In this document: positions 18,448-31,169 of the stretch, piece after piece
Position numbering within the stretch: position 1 is the stretch's first letter
Layout of the letters: each line of letters opens with the position of its first letter
Assembly: GCA_009733775.1 (NCBI GenBank)
Contig: WOGZ01000336.1
Span: 1-34,579 of the forward strand
Source: Alectoria sarmentosa
Taxonomy: Eukaryota; Ascomycota; Lecanoromycetes; Lecanorales; Parmeliaceae
Length of the DNA: 34,579 nucleotides
Direction of reading: 5' to 3'
The notes under the pieces: generated by a model
Told to the model about the DNA's origin: nothing
The model's database searches: none
The model's input: only the letters and a program-made list of their open reading frames with translations
Translations under genes and position numbers: made by a program

Positions 18448-21350
18448 TAATTCTAATTATTCTTTTAAAGTGATAATGATTTGTAAGTTGATTATCGAGT
18501 CGAAACGAATACGCGCATAAGCTCTGCTATGCGTGCGCACTGCGTAAATACGATAACATTATTATCATAATATCGACGCGTTCGACGTTAACGAAAAAAG
18601 AATATATCGAATAAAACTCACTCGTTTATATGAAATCGAATGAAATTTATTCGTTACACACAAAAAAGAAATCTCATTGAAAATAAAAACTTTGACAATG
18701 ACGAAAGACGTTTCATCAAAGAAATCAGCGAGAAACGAAATTAAAATCTCTGATTCTTCGCCTCTTATGTCTCAAAGATTTGCATTTAATTCTTTTTAAA
18801 GTTAAATTATTCAATCAGATTTTATATAAAAATCACTTTTATCATGAATCGAAGAGTTAAATGATTCGAAAAATTCGAATCGTAAACGATCATTCAGAAA
18901 GAAAGGAAAAGAAAAGAAATTTCGTGATATCAAATCGCGACGATACACAATTGAATCAAACGAATTCGAAAAAGAATTTATATTATTTAAAGACATTGAC
19001 GATAATGTCGAAGAAGAAGAAGAAATTTTATTTGAAAAGATGTAAATCAATGAGCGCTTTTTAAAGAGCGTTTTTTAATATTTAAAAGAGTGATGTAATG
19101 CGATTCGAATAATGATTATTAATATCGTTGTTTATCGCGAATAGATTTCGAATTTCATTTAAAATGTTTATTTTGATAAGTAACATTTTACATTTATAAC
19201 GTAATAATTAAAGAAGTTTATTATTATATTGAAAGAATAATAAAAAAAAGTTAAGAAATTGCGATATTTACGAAAAAAGTATCGCGATTTGATTGATAAT
19301 CGAGTTGAGAAAATATTTGATTTCAAAAAAGAATTGAGCGTAAAGGTCATTATCGAGGAGAATTTTAAAAAAATGAAATATATGAATTTTAATAACGATA
19401 GACGTCTTAAATTTATTAAATGTGTTATAACATCGATGAGCATAATAATATTCAAGATAATATATAAAAATTCTCATCGCAACATTTTTGTTATGATAGA
19501 TTTCATTTTCAATAAATCAAAAAATAAATGATTTGACGTTAAGAAATTTCACGATACGAAAGAAAGTAAATTTTATAAAACTTAATGTATAAAATTGAAT
19601 TTCAAGTTTCGCAATAATTGAAAATTATATTCAAATAAGTAAAATAAAATTGATTATATTCGCGATTATTATGAAAACGTCGTTTATGATATAATTAAAA
19701 TCAGATTTGTTAACATCATAATTTCAAATTATTATCTCAATATTGATGAGATAATACACGATTTTGATTTATTATTCGCGAAGGTTGATCGAGAATAAAG
19801 AGCGAAAGCAAAATTTTAAAATCTCAAATTTGTAATAAATGTTAAAAATTTTAAAAAATCCTTTTTTGTCTTTTACGCTCGCTTTATTATTGAAATTGCT
19901 TTATTAAATTTTATTAATTTATCGAAACGAAGTCATTTGAAGAAATTAATCTTTTGACGATTGAGAAATAAAATTATAAATGATATTATCTTCATCGATT
20001 TTTTTATTCTCATAATTCGATTATGTTAATTTAATATAAAACTTCGAATTAACAATAAAGCACGTGAGATTATTTTCAAAAAAACAATGTTTAAAAAAAC
20101 ATTTGCGATAACATCGAGAAGTCGAAAAGAAAAAGACTTTTTAATAATATCAAATTCACATTCTTAAATTAAAGAAAATTAATTCATCGAATTTATAAAA
20201 TTCGAAAATCGATATCGAATATTAAAATATTAAATATAAGCGTTAAAAAAGCAAAAACGATATTATAAATGTTTAAAATTTAAATTTAAATATTACGATG
20301 ATAACGCTCTCGATGCGTGTAAGCTCGTTAAATAATCGACGAAAAAAAATGTCGTTGTTAAATTAACAATTTTCGAATTCGAGATCTTAAAAACAAATAT
20401 AAGCTCTTTTTTCGAATTGAATTCGGAAAATTAAATTTCTTTAATAAAGTCGCTTTTAAAAAGGTCGAAGATTAAATGCGTAAAAAGATAAAATAATTAT
20501 AGACGACGAATTCGAAGAACCTCGTCATCGTTATTTTTTTTTTTTGCGATTTCATCGAAAAATTAAAATAAGAAAAACAATTGAATTTTTATGAATACGT
20601 ACATATTCAAAAAAAATCGATTAATGCGAATTGTTTAACGAATATGAAAGTCTTAATAAAGAGCTTCGTAAACATAAATTATTAACGATGTCGTTAATTA
20701 AATTATATAAATTGAGATTGATTGACGATAAATTGATATCGAATATTATATATATAATACGATTTTAATTTACGCTAAAAAATCACATTAAGAAATTATG
20801 ATTTTTAATTATTTTATTAAATAAATATAATGTTATTTTAAAGATGTCATAAATGAAATTGCATAATTCTTAAATATCCTTCGCAAAGAGATTTTTCATT
20901 TTTAATTTAAATCATTGCACGATTGATTATTTGTTATATTATCAATTTTTCACGATTTATAATGAATTTTCGAAATCAAAAGAGAAGAAGTATATAAAAG
21001 AGATTAACATTGTTGAAATCTTTACATATATTTTTATTCGTATAACGAAAAAAGAAAATAATCAAACATATATCATATGATTAAAAGATTTTGAAAGATT
21101 AATATATGAATCAAAAAATGAAAATCGTTTTTTAGGATTCACGGCAGACGTCGCAATTATTATATCGAAAAATTATGAAAAGTTTTTTTAAAAGTTGCGA
21201 AAAGATTCAATTATATTGAAGAAATTGAAAATTAAGATGTTTAAAATATATTATAAATGAATTAATGTTTGAAACTCGATGAAAGTTAATAAGCTTTTAT
21301 TTTATAGAAAGATGAATTATTTTATCGAGTTATAAACAAAAACAATATCG
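18448..21350 (+). pseudogene. Gag and protease region of the chromovirus, heavily mutated
   Basis: The stretch between the 5' LTR and RT should hold the leader, gag and protease. One plus-strand frame at about 18950-19045 gives an acidic segment (EFEKEFILFKDIDDNVEEEE), which looks more protein-like than the overlapping open stretch starting at 18861. Another open piece lies at 19259-19531. No classical CX2CX4HX4C knuckle or protease DSG motif could be fixed. 18500-18545 keeps GC-rich hairpin-forming sequence (CGCATA..TATGCG) in the leader. Confidence 0.5.
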
Positions 21351-21353
21351 TTT

Positions 21354-22588
21354 ATCAAGCGTGTTTATGAGATGTTAAAAAAACAAGTTATAATTGTTAA
21401 AGAATATATCGAGAAGATGTTAAAAAAGGGTTATATTCGATTAAATATCTCTTTATATGCCGCTCTTATATTGATCGTAAAGAAATTCGATAATGATTTA
21501 CGCATCTGCGTGAATTATCGTGCGTTGAACGCTTTAATCATTCGAAATCGAAATGTATTTTCATTAATAAGAGATATTTTAATAAAGTTATACATAATTA
21601 AATAATATATTAAATTTAACATAATTGTCGTATTCAACGAAATTAGGATTAAAAAAGAATATAAAGAGAAAATAGCGTTTTTGACAAAATATAATCTATT
21701 CGAATATATGATAATGTTTTTCGAATTATACAATGCGTTAAACACTTTTCAAGTTTTTATTAACGATATCTTACGCGAATATTTTAATGTATTCTGCTTT
21801 GCGTATTTGAACGATATTTTGATTTATAATAATATTAAAAAAAAAAATATTAATTATGTGAAAAAGATTTTAAAGAAGTTATAATAGATTAATTTGTATT
21901 TAAACATCAATAAATGTGAATTTTATACGAAATAAATAAAGTATTTCGGATTTATTATAATTATAAAAGATTTCAAAATGAATCCGCAAAAGATTGAAAC
22001 GATGCGAAATTAAAAAACGTTAAAATGCGTAAAAGACGTATAAGCTTTTTTAAGATTCGCAAACTTTTATAAAAGATTTATATATAAATATTTAAAAATT
22101 GCAGCATCATTGTTCAATTTTATACGAATCGAATAAAAATCATTTATGTTTTTATGAGCATTGAACAATTCAGAGCAAAAGGCTTTTAAGAAATTAAAAA
22201 AGATTTTCATAATTGCATTTATGCTCGCACATTTCGATCTTAATAAAAAGATTTGAATCGAAATCGATGTTTTTAATTATGTAATAATTATAATATTCTC
22301 TTAAAAGAACGATCAGAGCGTTTTACGTTTAATCGCTTTCATGTTAAAAAAAATGTTTTTTCAAAAATGCAATTACGAGATTTATGATAAGAAATTATTA
22401 ATTATTATACGCGTTTTTGAGAAATAACATTCAGAGTTGATAAAAACGTCAATTGACGATTCAATTAAGATTTTCACAAATCATAAAAATTTCGAATATT
22501 TTATAATAACGAAGCAATTAAATTGAAGACAAGCACGTTAAATAAAGTTTTTTTTTAAGTTCAACTTTCGTATTATATATAAATCGAG
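21354..22588 (+). pseudogene. Reverse transcriptase and RNase H of the chromovirus, broken
   Basis: One frame runs through the region with many stops. RT blocks: EKMLKKGYIRLNISLYAALILIVKK (21408 on), LRICVNYRALNAL, NRNVFSLIRDIL, then LFEYMIMFFELYNALNTFQ and AYLNDILIY. The catalytic YLDD is YLND (AAC at 21810-21812), a G-to-A change that would abolish polymerase activity. RNase H follows with IEIDVFNYV, CNYEIYDKKLLIIIR and the FKFNFRIIYKS block. There the family's YRPGKQ motif is cut by the solo LTR and resumes at 22777. Confidence 0.9.
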
Positions 22589-22781
22589 TGTTATGATTGC
22601 TTGCTAAATAGCTTGACATTCAACATAGCGTAGCTTTCTTAGCATAGAGAATATAAGAATCATCACACACTTAATAATATGACTTGTTTTTCTGTTTTCT
22701 TTTGTTCTTTTGTTTTCGCATATTAAAAAGATCATTTCGTGATATAAAAACCCCATTTCTATTGAAAACCTTGTCATCGAG
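22584..22781 (+). mobile_element. Solo LTR, 188 bp, inserted in the chromovirus pol, with TCGAG duplication
   Basis: The insert starts TGTTATGATTGC (22589) and ends ACCTTGTCA (22776), flanked by TCGAG at 22584-22588 and 22777-22781. It is less AT-rich than the surrounding pol. ATATAAAAACCCC at about 22742-22754 could be its TATA region, suggesting plus orientation. Removing the insert and one TCGAG restores a continuous frame through the family's YRPGKQxxKxDxLTRR block. No relative of this LTR is present elsewhere in the window. Confidence 0.88.
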
Positions 22782-24450
22782 AAAATAAAGCATTAAGTTA
22801 AATAGTTTAATTCGTCGATTCGACGATTTTTTAAAGAATAACATTAATAATAGAAAATAGTATTAATATCAAATGTTTTTGAAAATAAGACATTTAAAGA
22901 CGAAAATATAGCAAACGTTAAATCTCGCGTTTTTATTATTGAATAAAGTCTTTTAAACGATTTGTAATTTAATAATTATCATTTATAATTTAAATGAAAA
23001 AGACATCGACGGTGAGAAGTTATTAAAAGAATTATCGTCAATTGTCTCGAAGTTATTTATCGAAAAGTTAATAAAAGAATTAATAGATGATTTTATTATC
23101 GAGTCGAATATTATATTAAAAGTGAAAGATTTATATAAAAAGAATAACATTTTTTAACGAATCATTTATACGAAAAATATCGAATAAAAAAGGATTTCTT
23201 AAAATCTAATTAAAAAAGATCTTCAATTGAAACTTGGAAATTGTTAATTGAAAAACGATCTTTTATATATACGAAAACGATTGTACGTATTTGATAATGC
23301 GGAACTTAAGATATAAATAATTAAGTTTATATACGATTCGTTATTAAGCGATTATATAAAACGTGCTATCACATATGATAAAGTTAATATTTATTATTAT
23401 TAATTCGAAATAACAAGCATCGTTTTCAAATTTATAAATAATTATTATATTTATAAACGATTTAAAAGTTATAAAAAGGGCAAGCATAAACTTTTCAAAT
23501 TTTTTCTCGTGTCAAATAAATATTGAAAAGACATTTTCGTTAACTTTATCACTTCGTTGTTTATTTATAAGAGATATGATAAAAATTATTAACACGTTAT
23601 AATCGTTGTGAATCGATTAATAAAGAAAAAAAAGTTTATAATCTTGAATTTTTTCGAGATGAAGATTATTATATAAACCTTTCTCGAATAAATCTGAAAA
23701 AAAGAAGATTATTCGTTCATCATCATTTTTAATCGAAATATATAATTCATCGTTTATTTTTGATAAAGATTATGCGCGAGAATTGATATAAAATCGAAAT
23801 TATTTATTACATTTCATTTCGAAATTGATAATCAAATTGAGAATGCGAACTTCGCGTTAAAATAATATTTTTATACATATATAAATTATAATCAAAAAGA
23901 TTGAATAAATTTTTTATTTATTGCGAAATTTGAAGTCAATTCGATTAAAAATGTTTTTATCGATATGATTTCTTTTTTAATTATAAAAAAATATATGCTT
24001 CATTTTGATATTGAATCTTCAACGTTTTAAGATAATAACGTTATTTAAAAAATAAGAAGAGACATTATAATTGCGAATAACTTTGTAAAAAAGATTAAAG
24101 AAATGCGAATTCATTTTCGACAAAAACTCGTTTAAGTTAGAAACATTCAAAAGGAATACGTCAATTAACGTCGTTTATTAGCATTAGAATTACGATCAAA
24201 AGATCTGATTATGTTAAATTATCGAAACATTAAAATTATGAGACTCAATAAGTTTTTAAATCACAAAAATATGAAATCGTTCAAAATCGTATAAATTATT
24301 AATAATTCGATATATGAATTTAATTTATTCAACATAATAAAGAATGTCTTTTCAATTTTTTATTTTTTATTATTATATAATATTATTAATAATTTTTTAT
24401 TTAAATAAAGGTAACCTTTTTTTTTCTTTATACATATAAACGAAAAAAAA
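22782..24450 (+). pseudogene. Integrase of the chromovirus, broken
   Basis: Just after the solo LTR, the end of the RNase H linker reads SIKLNSLIRRFDDFLKNN in the mutated frame. Integrase is recognised best at about 23860-24010, where NYNQKD and INFLFIAKFEVNSIKN then FIDMISFLI correspond to the family's NYxQDDW, LPxAEFAxNxxxxxSTGxSPF. Upstream parts (zinc-binding and DDE core, about 23340-23850) are too mutated for me to place the catalytic residues. Many stops. Confidence 0.75.
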
Positions 24451-24693
24451 GCGAATCATTTAATTGAGAAGATTCTCGATTTCAAAATAAATAAAAAACG
24501 AAAAGATTTTATAATAAAATTCAAAGGTTGTTTAATGTATAAAATCAAATATATTAATTATAATAATAACGATGATTTATTCACGTAACAAATTTTCACG
24601 AATGCTATCGACTATTTAAACTTGATAACAGATTTTCATCATAAATATTTAAATTATGAAGATTTATATGCGTTTTTCAAGACTTTTCGCGAT
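24451..24693 (+). pseudogene. Chromodomain at the integrase C-terminus
   Basis: An open frame with one TAA reads IEKILDFKINKKRKD, then CLMYKIKYINYNNNDD, a stop where the family has Trp, then TNAIDYLNLITDFHHKYLN. This order (VExILDxR, YxVKWxGY, TWEP, NAxxLIxxFH) is the chromodomain found in chromovirus integrases. In active members it binds methylated histone H3 and steers integration. The aromatic cage Trp has become a stop. Confidence 0.75.
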
Positions 24694-24946
24694 TGAAAAC
24701 CTTTTTTTATGTTATTAATATTTTATTGCGTTTATAAAATAAAAGAATTTAATTCTTTTCAATTTGTGAAGTTGTAAAAATAAGTAAAATTGTGAGAAAA
24801 TGCGAACATCGTTATCATTGTTGCATGATAAGTTTTTCTTAATTTAATTGATTCACAATAAAGATTTTTAAAGAATACGACACAAAAGTTTCGAATTTAG
24901 GATTATTTCTCCGTTTTTTCTCAGTCATAAAAGTGTTTATGTTTTT

Positions 24947-24959
24947 GAGAAAAGGGTAA
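24947..24959 (+). other. Polypurine tract
   Basis: GAGAAAAGGGTAA immediately before the 3' LTR (TGTTATGG at 24960). Unusual in keeping GGG within RIP-mutated DNA. Confidence 0.7.
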
Positions 24960-25155
24960 TGTTATGGTTCGTTTTTCGATATTGCGACTCATCATAAATT
25001 AAGATTAGTTTTATGACTCAGTTTTACATTAGCGTGTCAAGTCATGATCTGACCTTTTATTTTTGCATATATGCATTTATACTTAAAACTTTATAATTAA
25101 AATTTCATTCAAATCACGTTCAAACATTACTCAGTTTTACGTATAATTTTTAACA
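24960..25155 (+). repeat. 3' LTR of the chromovirus
   Basis: 196 bp, TGTTATGGTTCG to ATTTTTAACA, less mutated than the left LTR (GACTCAG, AGCGTGTCAAGTCATG retained). Followed by ATTTT (25156-25160). Confidence 0.92.
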
Positions 25156-25160
25156 ATTTT

Positions 25161-26849
25161 ATATATAATTTTCTCATTATTATATAAATTTAAGATTATT
25201 ATAAATATCGTAATTTCGTTATTTGCGTTTAATGATTTTATTAATATGTTTTATAAACATTTTATATAGTAAAATAACAATATTAACATTAATAATAATA
25301 ACATTATTATTATTATTAACATTATTAATAATAAATTCATTGTCGCTCAATAATCGTAATTATTAATTATCGATTATTTTATTTTATTATCGCTTTATAA
25401 TCGATATCGTTAATAATTTATAATAATCGATTTATTATATAAAATTTATTTTTATAAAAGAGACGATCTTTATATTCGCGATGAATTTTTTTTTTATATT
25501 AAATATAAGATAAATAAGCGTGACATCGATCGTTGCGTTAAAATTTCGTTTATTTATTAAAATAAAATGCGAAGAAAATTATGACGTGTATAACGTTATA
25601 ATTTAATATTTGATCTTACCCGCGTATAAGCGCATATTAATAAAAGAATTATTTAATAACATAAATGATAAAGGCGTACGATAACGATAGTTTCGATTGT
25701 TTTTATTATTATTATTAATTTATAATATAAATTCGACGCGATAAATAAACGTATTAACGAATTAAAGAATATAAACATTAATGATTTACGTGAATTCGAA
25801 AAAGAATTAACGAAAAACGATAAATCTTTTTTAAAAGATTTGAAATCGAATGTTATTTCAGCGAATAATCTCATAAACGACGATAACGTTAAATTATTAA
25901 CTCTCTTTGAGAAATCCGCTCTCTATTTGATATTCGATTAAAAGATTTATGATATCGAAAAAGCGTAATAAGATTGAATAACGATTTATCTTTGCGATAA
26001 TGTTAATATAAAAAGTTTAAAACAATTTTTTAATAACATTTTTGAATATTCTTTTTAAGAATTATGTTTATAATAATAATATATATTTTAATGCGATATA
26101 TTCTCATTATAACATTTCATAATTTAAATAATAAATAATAATATTATTTTTTAATACACATATTCATTATAATAAAAATTTAAAAACGCGCTCGTAATAA
26201 AAATATCGTTTTTAAATATTATAATTTTCGATAAACATTTAAATTTTATCACGTCGCTTTCGTTTATTACGCGATGATATTTTATATAATTGATTAAACT
26301 TTTTAAATTCGAGCTCTTTATTTTGTTATTTTCGTTTATTATTCGATTATTTATTAAAAATATCGATTAAATTATTAACATTTAAAATCTTTTTATTTGA
26401 TATTTATTAATTGTATTTATCGTTTTAATTAATTCATTTAACTTTATATTAAACGTTTTTTTTATTTTTAATTTTATTAATAATTTTTTCGATTTCTCAT
26501 ATTTCATTATTATTAATAAAATTAAAAATTTATATAAATGAAATATTCGTTTTATTCGCGTATTCGCGATGATGATAAAGCTTAAATAACGATATATAAA
26601 AGATATTATAAATTTTATAAAAAGAAAATAATAATAATCGATACGCTTACGCGCTTATTTTATTTATAATTCGAAATAATTTCACGAATTTATGAAATAA
26701 TTTCTTATTTAAACGTTTTTATTTAAGGTTTTTAATCGTTAACATTATTAAATCGCTTATTTTATAACTTTAAAATTAATGCGATTTGTTATATTATTTG
26801 ATTTAAATTACGATAACGTTTCGAAGGCGATTCGCAATTTCATTTTATA
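25161..26849. other. AT-rich DNA between chromovirus and family Z copy 2
   Basis: Contains a TAA/TTA trinucleotide-rich inverted tract at about 25285-25335 and TA-rich sequence otherwise. The left part of family Z copy 2 (integrase C-terminus and 3' LTR) should lie in 25950-26850, but I could not identify a third copy of the 2266/17367 LTR there. A residual open frame at 25717-25941 is listed separately. Confidence 0.55.
25717..25941 (+). pseudogene. Residual plus-strand frame, charged and helical, unidentified
   Basis: From a TAA near 25715 to the TAA at 25939-25941, the plus strand reads about 74 codons without a stop: YKFDAINKRINELKNININ, then LREFEKELTKNDKSFLKDLK, ending LLTLFEKSALYLIFD. 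The heptad-like charge pattern suggests a coiled coil, as in gag N-termini, and it looks more protein-like than the minus-strand open stretch on top of it (25653-25874). I do not recognise the family. It has no ATG at its start. Confidence 0.35.
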
Positions 26850-27766
26850 ATGTTTATAATATTTTTATTTTTTATTTATAACGAATATCTTTTTTTTAAC
26901 GAAATCGTTTTCGATTTTTTATTGAATTTCAAAATGATAATTATATATTAAAAAAAACAATATCGTTTCGATAAAGAAGTATTAATTATTTATATATATA
27001 AATTTTATTATAAATAATAATTTAATTCAATTCGTTTGTTTATTATTAATAAACACACGTAAAAAATACTTTAATATTTAATTTTATTATTCAATTTATT
27101 TATCGATTTATAAATGAAAAGCGATATTTAAATATCGCTTAATTTTGAAATGAAAATAAACGATTAATTAAAAATTATTAATAAATATAAAGTCTCGATC
27201 GTTAACGATATTATTTGATATGTTATAACGATATATTATTTCATTATAAAACATTTTCGTTAACGTAACGATATCGATTATGATTTTTATAAATAAATAT
27301 TTAATCATTTTTGTGAATCGATTTATTATCATTAAAATAATGTTATATATAACGTTTTTAAACTTATTTGATAACAAGCTCGTAATGAAATTTATAAAAA
27401 AAAAAATTTATGACTTCGTGATAATAAAAAGCGAATTAAGTTTATTATATAATTAATATCATAACGATTTCGTTCATTAATATATATTATAAATATTTGT
27501 ATATTTTACAATCTTTTTTAAAAACTCATTTTAATAATATTTTCGAATAAAAAGTTTATACGTTTTCGCAACGTTAAAATGTTTAAATAACGAATTATCA
27601 TAATAACGATTGATGAATTCTTTTTTAATAACATTATTTTTAAAAATGTAAAGACGATTATTATATCGTAATAATTTTTTAAAATTAAAAGTTTATTTTT
27701 TATTACGTTTTTGACGTTATTTTGATAACGCATCGAAATTAATATGAAATAAACGCATTTAATCAT
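26850..27766 (-). pseudogene. Integrase of family Z, broken
   Basis: From 27766 downward the minus strand reads a zinc-binding-domain-like segment (LLILKNYYD, LLKKNSSIVIM), then the catalytic core: MIINRFTKMIKYL (family VVDRFTKMxHF) with the first catalytic Asp changed to Asn (27321-27323, GAT to AAT), NNIVNDRDFIF (family IVSDRGSQF), and further down INNKQTN, then stop, then IKLLFIIKF (family INYxQTNWxxLLPxAEFA). A 20-bp perfect palindrome (27120-27139) lies inside. Confidence 0.82.
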
Positions 27767-29460
27767 TATGAGATTGCAATTTTCAAATTAATTTCTTTAT
27801 TAATCGATGCGATTTTTTATACGCAATTTTAAATGCGACTTTGATTTTCTTTTTTAAAATAATTATTTGAACATTTGCAATTTGAAATGTAAACGTTATT
27901 ATAATGATTATTTTTTTATTTTTTTACGATAATTTCTCATTAATTTAAAACGCAAATTTGTTTTAAAATGTTAATAATAATTTAATGTTTAATAACGATG
28001 CTTTTTCGTAATTAAAGCGTCACGATAACGCATTAATAAGATTCAATTTTTCAATTTGATAAAAAATCTTAAAATCGTAAACGATTAATTTTAAAATTTA
28101 TCGAGTTTGTTTGAAATTAAGCTCTTTTTATTTAAAATTTTTTGATTATTATAATCGATTCACATTTCGATATAATAAATATTATTCTTTAAATAATATC
28201 GTTATTATTTCATTATCGTTATAATAATAAACAATTTTTGATTATAAATCTTATAATTTTATTTAATAAAAATCATTTTTCGAAATCAAAAAATAACGAG
28301 GCGTTAATATTTATGTTTATTTTATTAAATAAATATAATTTCGAAATCAAAATTAAAAATATTAATTTTTATACGCAATTTCGTTTTTAAATCATAATAA
28401 TATAAAAATGACGTTTTTAAAAAAGTGCGTTTTAATTGTAAAAACGCTTTTTCAACGCTTTCGAATTATATAAAAAACTTAAACTTTTTATCGTTTTTGT
28501 TATTTTTTAATAAATCGATTAATAACGTAATTATAATGAAATAATTATAAATAAATCGTCGATAAAAGTTTATAAAATTTAAAAAGATTTGCATTTCACG
28601 ATAACTTTTTAATTTAAATCAATTTTTGATGATCGTTATTCACTTTTGATTCATCGCAACGTTTTTAATAAATACGATAAATTTTAAAAATTCAATTTAT
28701 TTAATATAAAATTAACACTTTTTCAAATTAATATATAATTAAAATTAATATAATCGTTTAAACATTTATTTAATATATCGTTAATATTTTAATATATCGA
28801 CGTTATAAATTAAAATATTATTTAAATATATCACATAAATAACATTTATTAAATTGATAAAAGTTTTATTAATGTATATTTAAAATGTAATCGAAGCATT
28901 AATTAATTTAAAAGATATAATCAAATATTCGAAATGATTATAACGAATTTAAAATATAATTTTTCATTCATTATCTTTTTTGATTCGAATTTTATGATAA
29001 ATATTTTTTAAATTTAATTTTATAAAAACCTTAACGTCGTATAAGCGATTTAACGTTTTCGTAATTAAAAATAACGAGTATCGATTTTTGATAATTATCG
29101 CATTTACTCTTTTATAATTCACATATAAACGCAATTCATTATTTTTTTTAAATATAAATAAAATCGACGTTTCTACGAAGAAAATCGAATATCGAATTTA
29201 ATTTTTATAAAAAACATTTTTTAAATATCGTCGCAATTTCGATAATTTTATTTGAAATAAATTATATAAAAATTTATATAACGATTTTTTATCATTTTTA
29301 ATTTTAATAATATAATTTTTTTATTTAAACACAAATAAGACTTTAATCTTTTTTTTAAAAAAAACGTTTTTATATTTTAATAATTTTTTAAAAACTTTTG
29401 AATTAAATACGTTTTTTTTTTCGCTTCGCGTCGTCGCAACGCACACGATTACGAACACAT
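27767..29460 (-). pseudogene. Reverse transcriptase and RNase H of family Z, broken
   Basis: The pre-RT and first RT blocks lie at about 28869-29460, matching 1-592. Downstream on the minus strand (28640 to 28320), the connection region reads IFLNFINFYRRFIYNY, LLKNNKNDKKFKFFI, EKAFLQLKRTF and YYDLKTKLRIKINIF, corresponding to the family's FLGFxNFYRRFI, EKAFxxLKxxF and RIETDAS, with the RNase H Asp changed to Asn. Several stops occur. Confidence 0.8.
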
Positions 29461-31039
29461 TAAGTTTTTTATCGATATTCATAACGAATTAATCAAATTT
29501 CTCAATTTAAATCTTTTTAAAATTGATTTTAAATTTTTATTGAGTCGTTTTAAAATTAAATAATATATGCAATTAACTTAAAGTAAATATATTTAAAACG
29601 ACGTTAAAACTTTTTTGATCGATAATATAAAATAATATTTTATATTATTTACTTTGATTTTAATTATCGATTAATTAATAATTTAATATATAAACGTTAT
29701 AGCAATATATGTTTTAATCGTTTAACGTTTTCGACATTAATAAAATAACGTTATTATAAAACTATAAATTTTATTAAATTGTAAATGTTTATAATATTAA
29801 ATTAATATAAATTTTAAAATTAAATAAAATAACGAGTTATCTCGATTTATTTTAAATCGTAATTCATTTTTTCATAATAATAAAAGAAATAATTTTTATT
29901 TTTCGTTTTTAAAACGATTGCGAAATCGAATCGTTTTTTATTATAATAATAACGACATAAATAATCGATTTGTTTTTATATAAATAATTAAATTTAATAT
30001 GATTTTTTTTATTATAATGAAAACAAGTAAAATTTTTATATTCAATTTCGAATTCGTTTTTTCGTTTATTTTCGTTATTTTCATAAATGTGTTATAAGCG
30101 TATTTTATATTTTTAATAAAGCTAACTTTTTTTTAACATTACATTTTTTTAACATTATTTAATTAAGTTTAACGTGACTTAATAGAAACATTTGTTTTTA
30201 TATAAATGTTTTCTTTTTATATACATATTTTCTTTTCACTTAATTGTCTTATTTAATACATTTATATAATATAACTTTATATTAATTTTAACATTATAAT
30301 TAAGTTATCTCATTTATTTCATTTATATTAATTAACGAATTTAAAAAATTATGTTGATAAAAGCTTTATTAAAATATAAAAATTATTAAAATATCGTATC
30401 TTTAAATCAGATCACTTATGATAATTGAAATTCGAATAATTCGCATCGAGATAGCGATTCGTTTCGTTAACAATAACGAATATAAAAAAGATATTAAAAC
30501 ATTCGTTTAATTAGCGAATCGAAAAAAATAATCATACATTATTTCTATATAACTTAAATTAAAACAACATCGATTATATCGTTTGAAAAATCATTATCAA
30601 AAATACTTAAATCTTTCACGACATCATTATCGAATAAGAAATCACGATTTTATAATTTTTCAAAGTTTTCCTTCTTCACTTCGCATTATCAAATTTTTTT
30701 ATACGAAATCGACGACGACATAATAAATACCCTTTATATAAATAACGAAATTGAAAAAACGTCATTTAATTAATATATTGTTTTTACGAAAACTTAATAA
30801 ATGAATAAACGATTAAATAGCATTTTGTGTTATTTTTTATATATTAAAATCAAATTTCTTTATTATACGAAAATCATTAAACATATTAAATAAAAAGTGT
30901 TAGCACTTTTTTTTGTTATAATATTCTTTAACATTATATTTTTCGAAATATTTAAACCCCTTTTCTTTTTTTTCTCTTTTATTTTCTTTTTTATCGATAA
31001 CCTTTATCGAAATAAAAAGAATAAATCATATTCAAAATC

Positions 31040-31169
31040 TGTCAAGGAATAAGATCTGGATCATATATTCATGGTGTGTGTGTAAGATGTATTGAAGAAT
31101 CTATGTGTCTGCAAGGCAGATATGTGCGATGTCAAGTCACGTTAATAAAAGCCTTGGCGTACCGTGACA
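31040..31169 (-). repeat. 3' LTR (left copy) of the miniature element
   Basis: 130 bp, TGTCAAGGAATAAG to GTACCGTGACA. Relative to the right copy it has T, T, T and A where the other has C, C, C and G, and keeps C and G at two sites mutated in the other copy. Confidence 0.9.

Larger units (their letters stand above)
18252..25155 (+). mobile_element. Structurally complete, RIP-inactivated Ty3/gypsy chromovirus
   Basis: Two 196-bp direct LTRs (18252-18447 and 24960-25155) enclose gag-pol in the order gag, RT, RNase H, integrase, chromodomain. ATTTT flanks both sides (18247-18251 and 25156-25160), a 5-bp target duplication. A purine run GAGAAAAGGGTAA (24947-24959) directly before the right LTR is the polypurine tract and sets the plus orientation. 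With the 193-bp insertion (solo LTR plus one duplication) at 22589 removed, the element is about 6.7 kb, usual for chromoviruses. Stops and transition changes throughout pol show it is dead. Chromodomain integrases target heterochromatin in the known members, which fits this location. Confidence 0.92.
26850..30089 (-). mobile_element. Degraded Ty3/gypsy retrotransposon, family Z copy 2, cut by family Y
   Basis: On the minus strand this holds the gag 3' end (zinc knuckle near 30000), RT, RNase H and integrase. 28869-30088 is a direct copy of 1-1235. Homology stops abruptly at 30089, inside gag, where family Y begins, so the 5' LTR and most of gag are displaced or lost. The left boundary and 3' LTR were not found. 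All coding parts carry RIP-type stops. Confidence 0.82.

Noticed and set aside
18811..19050. Minus-strand Ser-rich open frame
   Set aside because: It is antisense to the chromovirus gag frame, and its Ser richness reflects the complement of acidic/Lys codons.
20260..20335. Cys-containing segment in the chromovirus gag region resembling a Zn2Cys6 cluster
   Set aside because: Only two of six Cys are present and the rest needs assumed mutations; too speculative.
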